A stretch of 64,000 nucleotides of DNA, from NCBI RefSeq assembly GCF_013456555.2, contig NZ_CP084884.1:294926-358925 (forward strand), given 5' to 3'. The notes below the pieces were generated by a model. It worked only from the letters and a program-made list of their open reading frames with translations, was not told where the DNA came from and made no database searches. Below are positions 16,764 to 25,621 of the stretch, piece by piece (position 1 is the first letter of the stretch; every line of letters starts with the position of its first letter). Origin of the DNA: Natrinema zhouii (GTDB lineage Archaea; Halobacteriota; Halobacteria; Halobacteriales; Natrialbaceae). The translations under genes were made by a program, and so were the position numbers.

Positions 16764-18362
16764 ATGGTCGAAGACACAATCGACAACTCGCTTCTATCTA
16801 ACCTCCATCGCCACAATCCATGGTGGAGAAACGGAGTGAGCGCACTTGATGAATTAGACATCCCAGCGCAAAAGAAAAGTGATTTTTATCGGTTCGCATC
16901 ACCCCACAAATCCGAGCCGGAACCCGACAAATACGACGTGTATGCGTTAGTTGGGCAAAGAGGAGTCGGAAAAACCGTACTCATTAATCAGTTTATCCGT
17001 CAGCGAATCAAAGCAGACGAGATACCTCCTCAAAACGTACTCTACATTCCGTTCGACGAAAACCCGCTATATCAGCTCCAGTCAAATGATCAGCTGCGAC
17101 GTGCGGTCAATTATTACGAGGGACGCATCCTGAGCCAAGTGTTTGAGAACGAAGCACCACAGTACATCATCTTAGACGACGTACATCGGATTGAACATCC
17201 GAATAAGTCTCTGGAAGGATGGGGTGAGGAAGTTAAGTCACTACTCGAGGGAGCGGAAGACCGACATGTGATTCTCACTGCAAGTGCAGAACTCCAAATC
17301 GAACGGGAACTCAAACGAGTTGGATTCAATGCAGATCGATATTCAGTTTGGTCGATTTTCCCGGAAAAGTTCCGTGACCATATTCAGAGTGTTTTTCCGG
17401 AACTCGGAGAAGACGAGAGACGACTGAGTCCCTCGCCAATTCGCCGAGGTGAGACAGGATTACCAAACGCCTGTCGCACGAACGACCCGACGCAATTTTT
17501 CGAAACGTTACGCGAACTCTATGACTCTGTAGAGACCGACGCGAGTCGCATTCGTTCACAGGTGGTGCACTACCTCGCACTCGGTGGGGTCCTCAGCTAC
17601 GAAGCAGAAGGGGTCGATTCTGCATCTAACCTCTCAGAAAATGCGTACAAACACCGTCGCGAAGACGTACGGCTCTCTCTCTACCAAGAGATACCAGGCC
17701 TAGATGCAGTAAAGAATATTGCAGACTTGGAGCGGCTGTGTGCACTCGTTGCAGCAGATCTGGAAACACCGTTCAGATACAACCGTCTTTCTGAACTCTT
17801 CGACGTCGATCGGCGAACACTTCGAGAGAGCTACTTCGAAGCCCTCAGTAAGCTGTTCCTCCTCACACCATCGCCAGAATACGATAACAGTCGACCACGT
17901 TCCATTCGACTCTACCTACGTGATACGGCGCTCGTCAATGCCTATACAGGCCACACGCCCAGTGAGGTCCTCAACGACTATCAGCTCGAATCGAAGCTGG
18001 CGCATGTAACAGCCTTCGATCACTCGATGCGTCTCAGTTTCAATATGAACTTTTTCGCAGGAGATGAATTCGAGGACTATGATCCACCAGCTGAACCAAC
18101 AGTCGAGTACTGGTCCGGAACGGAAGGTGAGGTCGATTTCGTGTTCGAATGTGCTGGTGTTCCTGTTCCGATCGGACTCGGCTACAGGGCAGGTTCGATA
18201 GAGCCAACAACGAATGCAGTCGCAGAGTTCATCGAGACCTACGAAGCTCCGCTTGGTGTTGTTGTCGCGGGAGACACAGCGACCTTGCCAGAACCAGTCG
18301 AAGTTCTTGAAGAGACTCCAATCGTACGTATTCCATACTGGTTCTACCTCATGCTCACATAG
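16764..18362 (+). CDS. AAA ATPase with DUF4143-like C-terminal domain
   Basis: 532 aa. A P-loop at about residue 70 (VGQRGVGKTVLI), Walker B (YIILDDVH) and a sensor-like TASAELQIERE are followed by a winged-helix region (DVDRRTLRESYFEALSKLFLL). The C-terminal part begins RLYLRDTALVNAY and contains EVDFVFECAG, the E-V-D-F pattern of PD-(D/E)XK-like DUF4143 domains, though the following lysine motif is weak. This AAA_14/DUF4143 layout is widespread in archaea and often found in mobile or defence regions, with an unclear role. It converges on the PLD/ATPase-Argonaute pair with a 38-bp gap. A possible N-terminal partner-binding region precedes the P-loop. Confidence 0.8.
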   Translation: MVEDTIDNSLLSNLHRHNPWWRNGVSALDELDIPAQKKSDFYRFASPHKSEPEPDKYDVYALVGQRGVGKTVLINQFIRQRIKADEIPPQNVLYIPFDENPLYQLQSNDQLRRAVNYYEGRILSQVFENEAPQYIILDDVHRIEHPNKSLEGWGEEVKSLLEGAEDRHVILTASAELQIERELKRVGFNADRYSVWSIFPEKFRDHIQSVFPELGEDERRLSPSPIRRGETGLPNACRTNDPTQFFETLRELYDSVETDASRIRSQVVHYLALGGVLSYEAEGVDSASNLSENAYKHRREDVRLSLYQEIPGLDAVKNIADLERLCALVAADLETPFRYNRLSELFDVDRRTLRESYFEALSKLFLLTPSPEYDNSRPRSIRLYLRDTALVNAYTGHTPSEVLNDYQLESKLAHVTAFDHSMRLSFNMNFFAGDEFEDYDPPAEPTVEYWSGTEGEVDFVFECAGVPVPIGLGYRAGSIEPTTNAVAEFIETYEAPLGVVVAGDTATLPEPVEVLEETPIVRIPYWFYLMLT

Positions 18363-18400
18363 CGACACAAAGATTGGATAGTGAAAAGAACACGTGCAGA

Positions 18401-20506
18401 CTATCTGAATCCCAGACGCTGCAAGAACCCGCGTTTGGGTTTGATACCAGTCCACTCAAAGAACCGCTCAGGTTGACTAAACTCGATCCGTGCTCGTTGC
18501 TTTTCTGTCCGAATCGTCGCGGGCACGAGCTTCTGGTACTTCCAAACGTCTTGTGACTCGAGTTCAGCGGAGAAGTCGGCCCGGATGACCCCGTTCCGCG
18601 TTTCAAGGGTGAACAGGCCGCTCTCGTATGCGTGTCGCCACACTCGCCGGCCATGGTCATAGATGTCCTCGGCAGGGCCTTCAGAGGGGAAGTAGTTTGG
18701 TTCGTCACGCTCGGCAAATTCGTAGAGCTGTTTGAAGACATCTCGAGCGACAGCTAACTTGTCCGACCGGTCCGGAAGCGAAAGGTCTTGCTCGAACATG
18801 AAGTGCGAGAACCAGGAGAAAAGTCGGTTCGGTTCGTTTGCAATTCGGGCGGCTTTCTCGCGCTGGTCACCAGTAACGTCGAACATGACGTCGAAGTCGA
18901 GGACCTTCATGCGGGTGCGGAACTCCGACTTGGGCTTCGTGTGGTTACTGGTGAAAATGAATGTGGGGAACGAAACTGAGCCATCCCAGCCCCCTTCCCA
19001 GTAGGTCTTGACGATGTCTCGCTCGACATTGCCCTTATCGACGTCGTCGACGACGAACGGGAAGACGGTATTCGACCCTCGACACCGGTTGATTGCGTCC
19101 TTCGTGAACTGTGTTCCTTCCACAGGTTCTGCCACATACCCATTCGAGATGAGTCGAATCGCAAACCGGATGAACATCCCCTTTCCGGAGTCGTTTCCAC
19201 CGTGAATGTAGAGGAATGGGAGATCCTTGTCGAGCTCAGCGCCGGGAGTACCAGCGTAGTGGCTAGCGAAGTAATCCGCGAACGGGGCCCAAAAAAAGTA
19301 GATCAGTGCCTCATAGAAATGGGCCATCGTGGCCTCGGAGTACTTCGTGTCCCCAAAGCGCTGAATCGTCTCGATGTAAGATTCAATATGCACTAGTGCG
19401 TCGTCGACCTCCGAGGCGTGGTCGGGCGAAGCAGTGAGTTCTAGGGTGGTGTTGTCCACCTGCATTCTAACCGACTGCTCTTTCTCATTGAGCCACATTA
19501 TCGGAAAATCGTCATTGAACGATCGCATATAGCGAGCGAAGCCAGCCGGTGATCCCCGAAGTTCGGTCGGTTTTACAGCAACGTTGTGACGTGTAAGCGT
19601 AGATTTGGCGCTTTTGACCGGATCTTCGAGACCCTGTGGCGAGAGTCGGATCTGTTGGCTCGGTCCGACATCGGTGGGGTCGACATCTCCGGAACCGTCC
19701 GTTGCGAGCGCAACGACTTCGTCTGCCTCGTCCGGGTCGGAAGCCACGTTGACCCGTCGAATCCGCTCGTCGTTTTCGTCGAGAAGATCGACGATACGGC
19801 GGTGAAGATCGCCAGTGGGGTTGTTCGACGGCATCGTTCCATCGACCCAGAGGTGCAGTTCCTCCGTTCTCTCCTCTGATGTCTCGGCAGCATCGAGTCG
19901 CTCTGTGAGGTCTTTCATGAACACCTCGCATTGCTTTCGATGAGCCTCATAGAACTTCTCGAACCAGGTGTCGATAACCGAAGTCCCATCCGTTGTAAAG
20001 GCAACCAGCATGTTCGTCTGGTTTCCCTCCCATGCTTGTTTCGAGAGGTTGGGTGACCCGAGTATGAGTGTATGAGTACCATCGCGGTTCTCGATCAGGT
20101 ACAGCTTCGAGTGAAGCGTCACCTGCTTATCGAGGGTGAACAGCTGAAGCTGCTCATTCTGGAGCAGATGGTTTAGTTGTGCTGCCAAGTCGACGTCTCC
20201 CTGCAGATCTTTTCGATACTCACTCTGGCGGTAATCGCCGATAACCACTTCGAGGAAGTCGATATTGAGTTTTTCGTGATTGAATACTTCGTGGATTATC
20301 TGTGGCGACTGCGAGTAGGTGACAGTGCGAATCGCCCGTGCTTCACCGAAGTACTTCACGAACGACCGCCACGACCGGACCATCGCGAACTCCATCTCGA
20401 TTTCGACCGTGTCGTCGCCGTCACTGCGTGGGACTGTGATAGGGGTGCTGAAGTTCATGGATTTGTGGGTTTGAACGGACTCAGTGGTGAGATCACCGAT
20501 CATCAT
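18401..20506 (-). CDS. PLD nuclease fused to an SF3-like ATPase, Argonaute-linked
   Basis: 701 aa. Residues about 60-190 form one phospholipase D domain with an HKD motif (LHSKLYLIENRDG...ILGSPNLS). A middle region is acidic. From about residue 430 there is an ATPase core: LYIHGGNDSGKG as Walker A, FPFVVDDVD as Walker B, and TFIFTSNHTKP, whose asparagine fits motif C of superfamily 3 helicases. The Walker A lysine is followed by Gly instead of Thr/Ser, which may lower or abolish ATP hydrolysis. A single HKD means it must dimerise for PLD chemistry. The gene starts 14 bp after the Argonaute stop, so they are almost certainly one transcript. A role as a DNA- or RNA-cleaving effector or helper helicase of the Argonaute is inferred. 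Confidence 0.8.
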   Translation of the reverse strand: MMIGDLTTESVQTHKSMNFSTPITVPRSDGDDTVEIEMEFAMVRSWRSFVKYFGEARAIRTVTYSQSPQIIHEVFNHEKLNIDFLEVVIGDYRQSEYRKDLQGDVDLAAQLNHLLQNEQLQLFTLDKQVTLHSKLYLIENRDGTHTLILGSPNLSKQAWEGNQTNMLVAFTTDGTSVIDTWFEKFYEAHRKQCEVFMKDLTERLDAAETSEERTEELHLWVDGTMPSNNPTGDLHRRIVDLLDENDERIRRVNVASDPDEADEVVALATDGSGDVDPTDVGPSQQIRLSPQGLEDPVKSAKSTLTRHNVAVKPTELRGSPAGFARYMRSFNDDFPIMWLNEKEQSVRMQVDNTTLELTASPDHASEVDDALVHIESYIETIQRFGDTKYSEATMAHFYEALIYFFWAPFADYFASHYAGTPGAELDKDLPFLYIHGGNDSGKGMFIRFAIRLISNGYVAEPVEGTQFTKDAINRCRGSNTVFPFVVDDVDKGNVERDIVKTYWEGGWDGSVSFPTFIFTSNHTKPKSEFRTRMKVLDFDVMFDVTGDQREKAARIANEPNRLFSWFSHFMFEQDLSLPDRSDKLAVARDVFKQLYEFAERDEPNYFPSEGPAEDIYDHGRRVWRHAYESGLFTLETRNGVIRADFSAELESQDVWKYQKLVPATIRTEKQRARIEFSQPERFFEWTGIKPKRGFLQRLGFR

Positions 20507-20520
20507 CGGCCGAGGGGTGG

Positions 20521-23040
20521 CTACAGGTACGGAACCCCCTCGATCAGTTCACCGTGAAGTAGATAGCCTTCTCGGGCGTGCTCAGCGCAGCGGTCTGCGT
20601 AGTAGGTCGTAATTGGAAGCCGAACACTCCGCGAGACGCTTCCGACGTGGGCTTCACTCAGCCAGTACACCTGCTTCAGGAGCGTCAGCATCGGCGTGTC
20701 GCCCGCACGTCGAACGACGCGTAGCGTTTTCGGGGTACCGAGGTTATCCGAATCATCGAATTCGGGTTTCCCGGTGGTCGCGATGAACCCGTGGGTATCA
20801 TCTTGGGAGATGAACAGCCTGCCCTTTTCATCGATTTTGAACGAGTTATCCTCGTACCGGGCGATGCGTGGAGCACCGCTCTTCCGGACGTCGAGGATGT
20901 CGATTGAGACGCCCGAGTCTGCGAATGGAGCCTGAATCTCATCTGCATCCTCGAATAGCCGACCGTCGCGATGGATGACGATATACTCGGGTGACCGTCC
21001 TTCGCGTCGAACGAATTCCTGGAAGACGTCTTTGATGACGTCGATGATGGATTGTTCGTCGAACGTCTCTCCCGATTGCAGTGTCTGGGTCTTTGAGGCG
21101 AAGACCGTACCGTCAGCGTAGACCACGTTTGCACTGGCCCCGAGATGTTGCCCCGTCTCCGGATCGCGAGTGACGTCGAGGCCGATGAAACAGTCCGCTT
21201 CGCCGGGCATCTCGTCGACGCGCCATGGAACACCACCAGCACCTGCAATGAGCCCCATTGCAGTGTTGTTCATCACCCATCTCGTGCCGAGGTTTTCGGT
21301 CACGATCATCTGCGACGGAACCTTTTGCTTTCCGAGCCCTTTCTTGAATTCAGGGTACGGATCGGTGATATCACCAGCAGTGATTCGGTCGTCGTCCCGT
21401 GGTGGGACGACAGCAAGGACAGCGTCTACCGACTCCAGTTCGTTGATGACAGCAAGGTAGCTGAGTTCACCACCGAGTTCGTAGGGAACATGACGCGCTG
21501 CCGTTGGCTCACAGTGGCATTGTGAAAGTTTGTTCTCGAAGTTCGAGATGAACCGCTTACTCTCCTGTTCGCTCTCCGTGGGGTAGACGTACGCGATATC
21601 GAAGCTCGTAGGTTGCTGGTAAACCCCTGAGCGAATCCCGCTCGACGGAGTGGTAGCCGTTCGTCCGTCCTTGAATCGGAGATTCTTCTCGCGATCGACG
21701 GCCGTTGACATATAGGACAGACTCGGACCGAGAGGCTCTGGAGCAACCGTCGCATCGATGTCGGAGAGGCTGCCGAGATGGTCGACGAACTCGATAGCGT
21801 GGCGGAACCGCTTGTCTGGAAGCATCTTTGCCTCGCGGTCCCACCGTCGGTGGAAGGCTGGGTCCAGTTCTTTGACCACTTCCTTGCGCGGCGCGACTCG
21901 GAGCAGATCTGGCACGTGGATTCGAGCAGGTTCGTCTTCCTGATACCGGACATCGACGAGCCGTGGATTTTTCTCGCGGAGCGCCTCGAGGACACCTTCG
22001 GGAACGCGATCCTTCTGAGCATACCAGTCTGCAAGTGAGAGGCCGCCGAGTTCGTCGAGAGCATCGGTGAAGTGGTGATCGGTGAATCCCACTACTCGTC
22101 CGGTCCCACTGATGTTGTACCGCTCGGGGTCGTGCTCGACGATAGTTCCGACCAACTCGCCAGTCTTGTCCTCGTAGACGTCAGCAGTGACCTGACTCCG
22201 TGTGTGGTAGCGCACTTCGACGCCTACGAATGCATCACCCGATGGCAGAACATCAACCCGTGCGGCGAATTCGTAACACGCCTCAAAGAGCCCATCTCCG
22301 GCAGTGATCGACGGTGTTCGCGCACGAATCCGGTTGATCTGGTACGGGTCGTACGCCGAGTCGTCGATTGCAGCTTTGACGAGTGACTTGAGGAGCCGCT
22401 CGATCCGATGACGGTCTCGAGCATCAGTCGCTTTCAGCTCTCGCTCTGTGGGCTCGCTCAGTGAAAAGGGATCCGCGAGTTTATCTGGGAGTTTTCGGGT
22501 CGATACTATTCGCATTGAACCAGCATACGCTACACCCGCGCCAGTGATCCGTCGGAGTCGACCAGCGCACCGGTAGGTGACTGTATCAGGGGCATCCTCG
22601 AAGGCCTCAGCCGCTTCAATCGAGTACTCGTAGACCGAGAGGGTATCGAAGGATCGACTGATCGGGAAGAGCGAAAGGTATGCCTGGTCAGGCGACATGT
22701 TTCCGAGGATGGTATCAACACGGCCTACATCGTCGGTACTGGTCTCGTCTTCCTCTGATGCCTCCAGGGGTGTTGCACGCATTTTCGACGAGCCATTCAG
22801 ACTCTGTTTCCCGTTGAAGACATTTCCGCGTGCGTTCTCGAGTCGGTACCATTGGCCGATCGTCCAGTCATAATCCGAGAGCGCGTTATTCTTCCAGATC
22901 GCCAACGAGAACCGGTTCTCGTCACGGTCAGCGACAAGAAAACGGGTCGCCATCTTCGGGCTGGGCTTGTCGAGTTCCTTGAGGATCTGAACCTCGATTG
23001 TTATCGGCTGCTTGTGAGCGATGTCGTCCTGAGTCTTCAT
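20521..23040 (-). CDS. Long prokaryotic Argonaute, NgAgo type
   Basis: 839 aa from the ATG at 23040; an in-frame upstream extension of 48 residues is not acidic and probably untranslated. The N-terminal 90 residues (ITIEVQILKELD ... FSLAIWKN) resemble the OB-fold-like extension of Natronobacterium gregoryi Argonaute. N and PAZ-like parts follow, then a MID region (PYPEFKKGLGKQKVPSQMI) and a PIWI domain. The catalytic tetrad reads D622 (FIGLDVTRD), E658 (SGETFDE), D692 (IHRDG) and D816 (TTYYADRC), all acidic, so nuclease activity is expected. Such proteins use short nucleic-acid guides to bind or cut invading DNA. The gene leads a two-gene unit with the PLD/ATPase; exonuclease, GHKL and nuclease genes precede it on the same strand. 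Confidence 0.93.
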   Translation of the reverse strand: MKTQDDIAHKQPITIEVQILKELDKPSPKMATRFLVADRDENRFSLAIWKNNALSDYDWTIGQWYRLENARGNVFNGKQSLNGSSKMRATPLEASEEDETSTDDVGRVDTILGNMSPDQAYLSLFPISRSFDTLSVYEYSIEAAEAFEDAPDTVTYRCAGRLRRITGAGVAYAGSMRIVSTRKLPDKLADPFSLSEPTERELKATDARDRHRIERLLKSLVKAAIDDSAYDPYQINRIRARTPSITAGDGLFEACYEFAARVDVLPSGDAFVGVEVRYHTRSQVTADVYEDKTGELVGTIVEHDPERYNISGTGRVVGFTDHHFTDALDELGGLSLADWYAQKDRVPEGVLEALREKNPRLVDVRYQEDEPARIHVPDLLRVAPRKEVVKELDPAFHRRWDREAKMLPDKRFRHAIEFVDHLGSLSDIDATVAPEPLGPSLSYMSTAVDREKNLRFKDGRTATTPSSGIRSGVYQQPTSFDIAYVYPTESEQESKRFISNFENKLSQCHCEPTAARHVPYELGGELSYLAVINELESVDAVLAVVPPRDDDRITAGDITDPYPEFKKGLGKQKVPSQMIVTENLGTRWVMNNTAMGLIAGAGGVPWRVDEMPGEADCFIGLDVTRDPETGQHLGASANVVYADGTVFASKTQTLQSGETFDEQSIIDVIKDVFQEFVRREGRSPEYIVIHRDGRLFEDADEIQAPFADSGVSIDILDVRKSGAPRIARYEDNSFKIDEKGRLFISQDDTHGFIATTGKPEFDDSDNLGTPKTLRVVRRAGDTPMLTLLKQVYWLSEAHVGSVSRSVRLPITTYYADRCAEHAREGYLLHGELIEGVPYL

Positions 23041-23177
23041 CCTCAAACAGAGGTACGCATCACATAACTTAATTCTAGGGGAAAGCTGAAACGCGATGTT
23101 GTTTTTGGTTCTAGAAGTCCAATGGGGATCGGTTTTTTGAATTGGCGCATCAGAAGAAGTACTACAGCCATTTAATG

Positions 23178-23195
23178 GTAACATTAATCTTAAGA
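23178..23195. repeat. AT-rich TTAA-block repeat, copy b
   Basis: GGTAACATTAATCTTAAG lies about 140 bp ahead of the Argonaute start in the 218-bp gap between it and the exonuclease gene. It probably marks a separate promoter or regulatory site for the Argonaute-PLD unit. Confidence 0.4.
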
Positions 23196-23258
23196 GTATC
23201 AGAACCGGTATCGAGCCACTATTCGGGTCGCAGAATTGTAAGGGGAGAATTGAATTCG

Positions 23259-24008
23259 CTATACGGGCTCTTCAGGAGGGTTAAATAGACGGTCGAGTTC
23301 GAAAAGGGGCTCAATGTCCCCTGTAGCATAATGCGAAATCAACCGTTCGAGGTCATCTATCGAGCAGGGGCCAGTATCACCGTTATCAAGTCCATCGACA
23401 TACAGCTCTCCCAGAACCTGCCCGATGTGCTTGCCCTGTACATGTGCGGAGTCAATCGCATCGTATCCCTGCAGAGACGTCTCCAGATTATAATCGGAGT
23501 AGTAGGTAGGTGTCGTCTCAACGCCCTCCCAGTCACAGAGCGTCTCGAACTTCGGGAAGTCCTTCCATTCCGGGAGTCGATTACCGTGGCGTTCAGTCGC
23601 TGGATGTCTCAGATCCTCGTGACCAACGAGGAGCGGTTCAACGTCGACACCCACGAGTGCGCCCCAGTTGCGAAGGTGGATGACGTCAAACCCATCTCCG
23701 TTATAGGTGAGCGTACGACTTGCATCCCGAGCACGACACCAGGAGACGGCGTCTTCTAACAGAGAGGCGGTAGAGTCATCGTCCCATCCCCCACGACGAA
23801 AGAGTACCGTCGTCTCAATCGGGCCATCAGGTTCAGACTGATAGCCAAGCGCAATTGCAATCAGTTCGAAGTAAGTGGTGTCATCGAAATCATCCCAGCC
23901 AGGATCGTTAAAGGGGCTAGCAGTTTCGACGTCAATCGCGAGCGTTCCGTGACTCATATCCGCTGACTGCTCAATACGTGGATATAAATCACTGGTAGAC
24001 TCATCCAT
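23259..24008 (-). CDS. DEDDy-type 3'-5' exonuclease (PolB-exonuclease-like RNase H fold)
   Basis: 249 aa from the ATG at 24008, preferred over an upstream in-frame start because upstream residues are basic and poorly halophilic. Motif Exo I is LAIDVETASPF (Asp and Glu), Exo II TYNGDGFDVIHL (Asp) and Exo III HYATGDIEPLF, where Tyr and Asp four apart define the DEDDy class. This matches archaeal stand-alone exonucleases related to the proofreading domain of family B polymerases (RNase_H_2). It sits between the Argonaute and the GHKL gene on the same strand, 58 bp after the latter. In this context it may trim guides or degrade cut targets, which is inference. Confidence 0.75.
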   Translation of the reverse strand: MDESTSDLYPRIEQSADMSHGTLAIDVETASPFNDPGWDDFDDTTYFELIAIALGYQSEPDGPIETTVLFRRGGWDDDSTASLLEDAVSWCRARDASRTLTYNGDGFDVIHLRNWGALVGVDVEPLLVGHEDLRHPATERHGNRLPEWKDFPKFETLCDWEGVETTPTYYSDYNLETSLQGYDAIDSAHVQGKHIGQVLGELYVDGLDNGDTGPCSIDDLERLISHYATGDIEPLFELDRLFNPPEEPV

Positions 24009-24066
24009 GGTTCGGGGAAAATCCGGCAAATACGCAGTTGTTTCTACCGGATGTTTTGATTCTGGG

Positions 24067-25461
24067 TTACTCCTTGTGTACAGCCACCTGTCCGACCTCG
24101 CCGAGAAGGTCGGTAAGCGCGTTCTCGAATTCCCTAGTTTGATCCGGGAATGGAGTCCGAGTGTGTGCCAGCTCATGAAGCAGCACCCCCAGGAAAGTGC
24201 TTGCGTCAGTCAGGACATCTCGATGGACGATAATACGTTGGTCACGACCCTGATGGAGTCCCTGCGTTGAATCGTCGTCAGTCGCTCTGAACTGTTGTGC
24301 GATGCGGAACTCATAGTCAGCAGGGTGGCTCACAATTTCAAAGAGGTCGTGACGGAGGTCCCAGATTTGTCGTTCGGGTTCCCTGAGGTCGGTCTCCGTA
24401 ACCCACGTGAACTCGAAGCTGTCCTCATACTCGTTCTGATACACGGAGACGTCGCGAATCGTGTTCCCATCGATATCATCTGTCGAGTTCAACTCGTCAC
24501 GGATCCGGTCAGGAACCGTCACGACATCGTATCCGTCGTCTCGGGCATGGTCAAGCAGATCTCTGTTGCGTCGTTGTTCGTCGACGGTCGAGACCACGAC
24601 CTTCCGGCGGGCGTTGAGGATCTGGACTGCGTGAAGCTGAATTGGCTTCCAACCGAGTTCGTCGTGGGTACTTCCCTCAGTAAACCGCTGGAGATCGTCG
24701 ACAAGACGTTCGGCAACAGTTTCAGACTCGCATGCCCGAAGGATTCGTTTCACTCGGGCAGTGTAGGCCGTTCGCCCAACGTTCGAACGCTCCCGATTGA
24801 GCGCATCTCGGATTTGCTTCGTCGTATTGGTGATGTCGTACGAGAAGAGGAAGTTCTCCTCTTCAGCAACTTTTAATCCGGTGACGTAGACCGCGGCGGA
24901 TTCACCATCAGCGACCCGATAGACGTTCCCAAAGCGAGTCGCTTCCAGTTGTTCGACGTCGCTATACCGGATGAAGTTCCCTTTCGCTTCCTCGATCGCG
25001 TCTTTGCTTATCCCGTCGAGAATGACGTCGGTCCCCTCAAGAGACTGCTCTGGCGGTTGCACGTCGACGTGAAGGGTAGAGATGTCTTCGAATCCATGCT
25101 TTGGTGCTTCCTCGGTTCGGAACGTGTTGTGCTTCGAGTGAATAACCACGTTGATACCGTGTCGATGGAAGGTCGCGAGCGCATCCTTCAGCCCAACGCC
25201 GAACTTCCCGATGACCGTATCTGGGCGTTCGAGTTTCTCCTCGTTTTCTGCCTGCGTGAAGTGATCATATCGGAGTCCTCGACCGAAATCTCGAATGTGC
25301 CACCGACCCTCATCATCCTGATAGATATCAGGCTCTTGTGTGTCGGTGAGTGCGTGTTCATCGAGGGCGTTAGCAATGAGTTCTCGAGCCCCGTCAGCAG
25401 GCCCCCAAGCCTCAAGAACGTCCTCCATATTTAGGTCGAACTTTCCAGTTTTCGTATTCAT
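24067..25461 (-). CDS. GHKL ATPase fused to an HExxH metalloprotease-like domain
   Basis: 464 aa. The N-terminal GHKL/HSP90-type ATP site has the N box ARELIANALDEH, G1 HIRDFGRGL and G2 GKFGVGLKDAL. The middle third is acidic with no known motif. The last 100 residues contain LLHELAHTRTPFPDQTREFE, an HExxH zinc site with a conserved downstream Glu, as in minimal metallopeptidases. Fusing a conformational ATPase to a protease-like site suggests ATP-gated proteolysis or partner remodelling. It belongs to the same-strand series that ends with the Argonaute and PLD genes. I cannot name a characterised homologue. Confidence 0.75.
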   Translation of the reverse strand: MNTKTGKFDLNMEDVLEAWGPADGARELIANALDEHALTDTQEPDIYQDDEGRWHIRDFGRGLRYDHFTQAENEEKLERPDTVIGKFGVGLKDALATFHRHGINVVIHSKHNTFRTEEAPKHGFEDISTLHVDVQPPEQSLEGTDVILDGISKDAIEEAKGNFIRYSDVEQLEATRFGNVYRVADGESAAVYVTGLKVAEEENFLFSYDITNTTKQIRDALNRERSNVGRTAYTARVKRILRACESETVAERLVDDLQRFTEGSTHDELGWKPIQLHAVQILNARRKVVVSTVDEQRRNRDLLDHARDDGYDVVTVPDRIRDELNSTDDIDGNTIRDVSVYQNEYEDSFEFTWVTETDLREPERQIWDLRHDLFEIVSHPADYEFRIAQQFRATDDDSTQGLHQGRDQRIIVHRDVLTDASTFLGVLLHELAHTRTPFPDQTREFENALTDLLGEVGQVAVHKE

Positions 25462-25621
25462 GTCTTCCAGAATTGACTTCTATACGATAAATGTGCCGTC
25501 TATCGAGAGCCTGTTGGTTACTTTCTGGTCGGGGATCAAAGCCCAAGAACCGCTGTAAAGTGAGTGCTAGCCTGATTAAGTCCACGTCGCAGAATAGGCT
25601 CCTAGTAGTTACAGAGGACAG

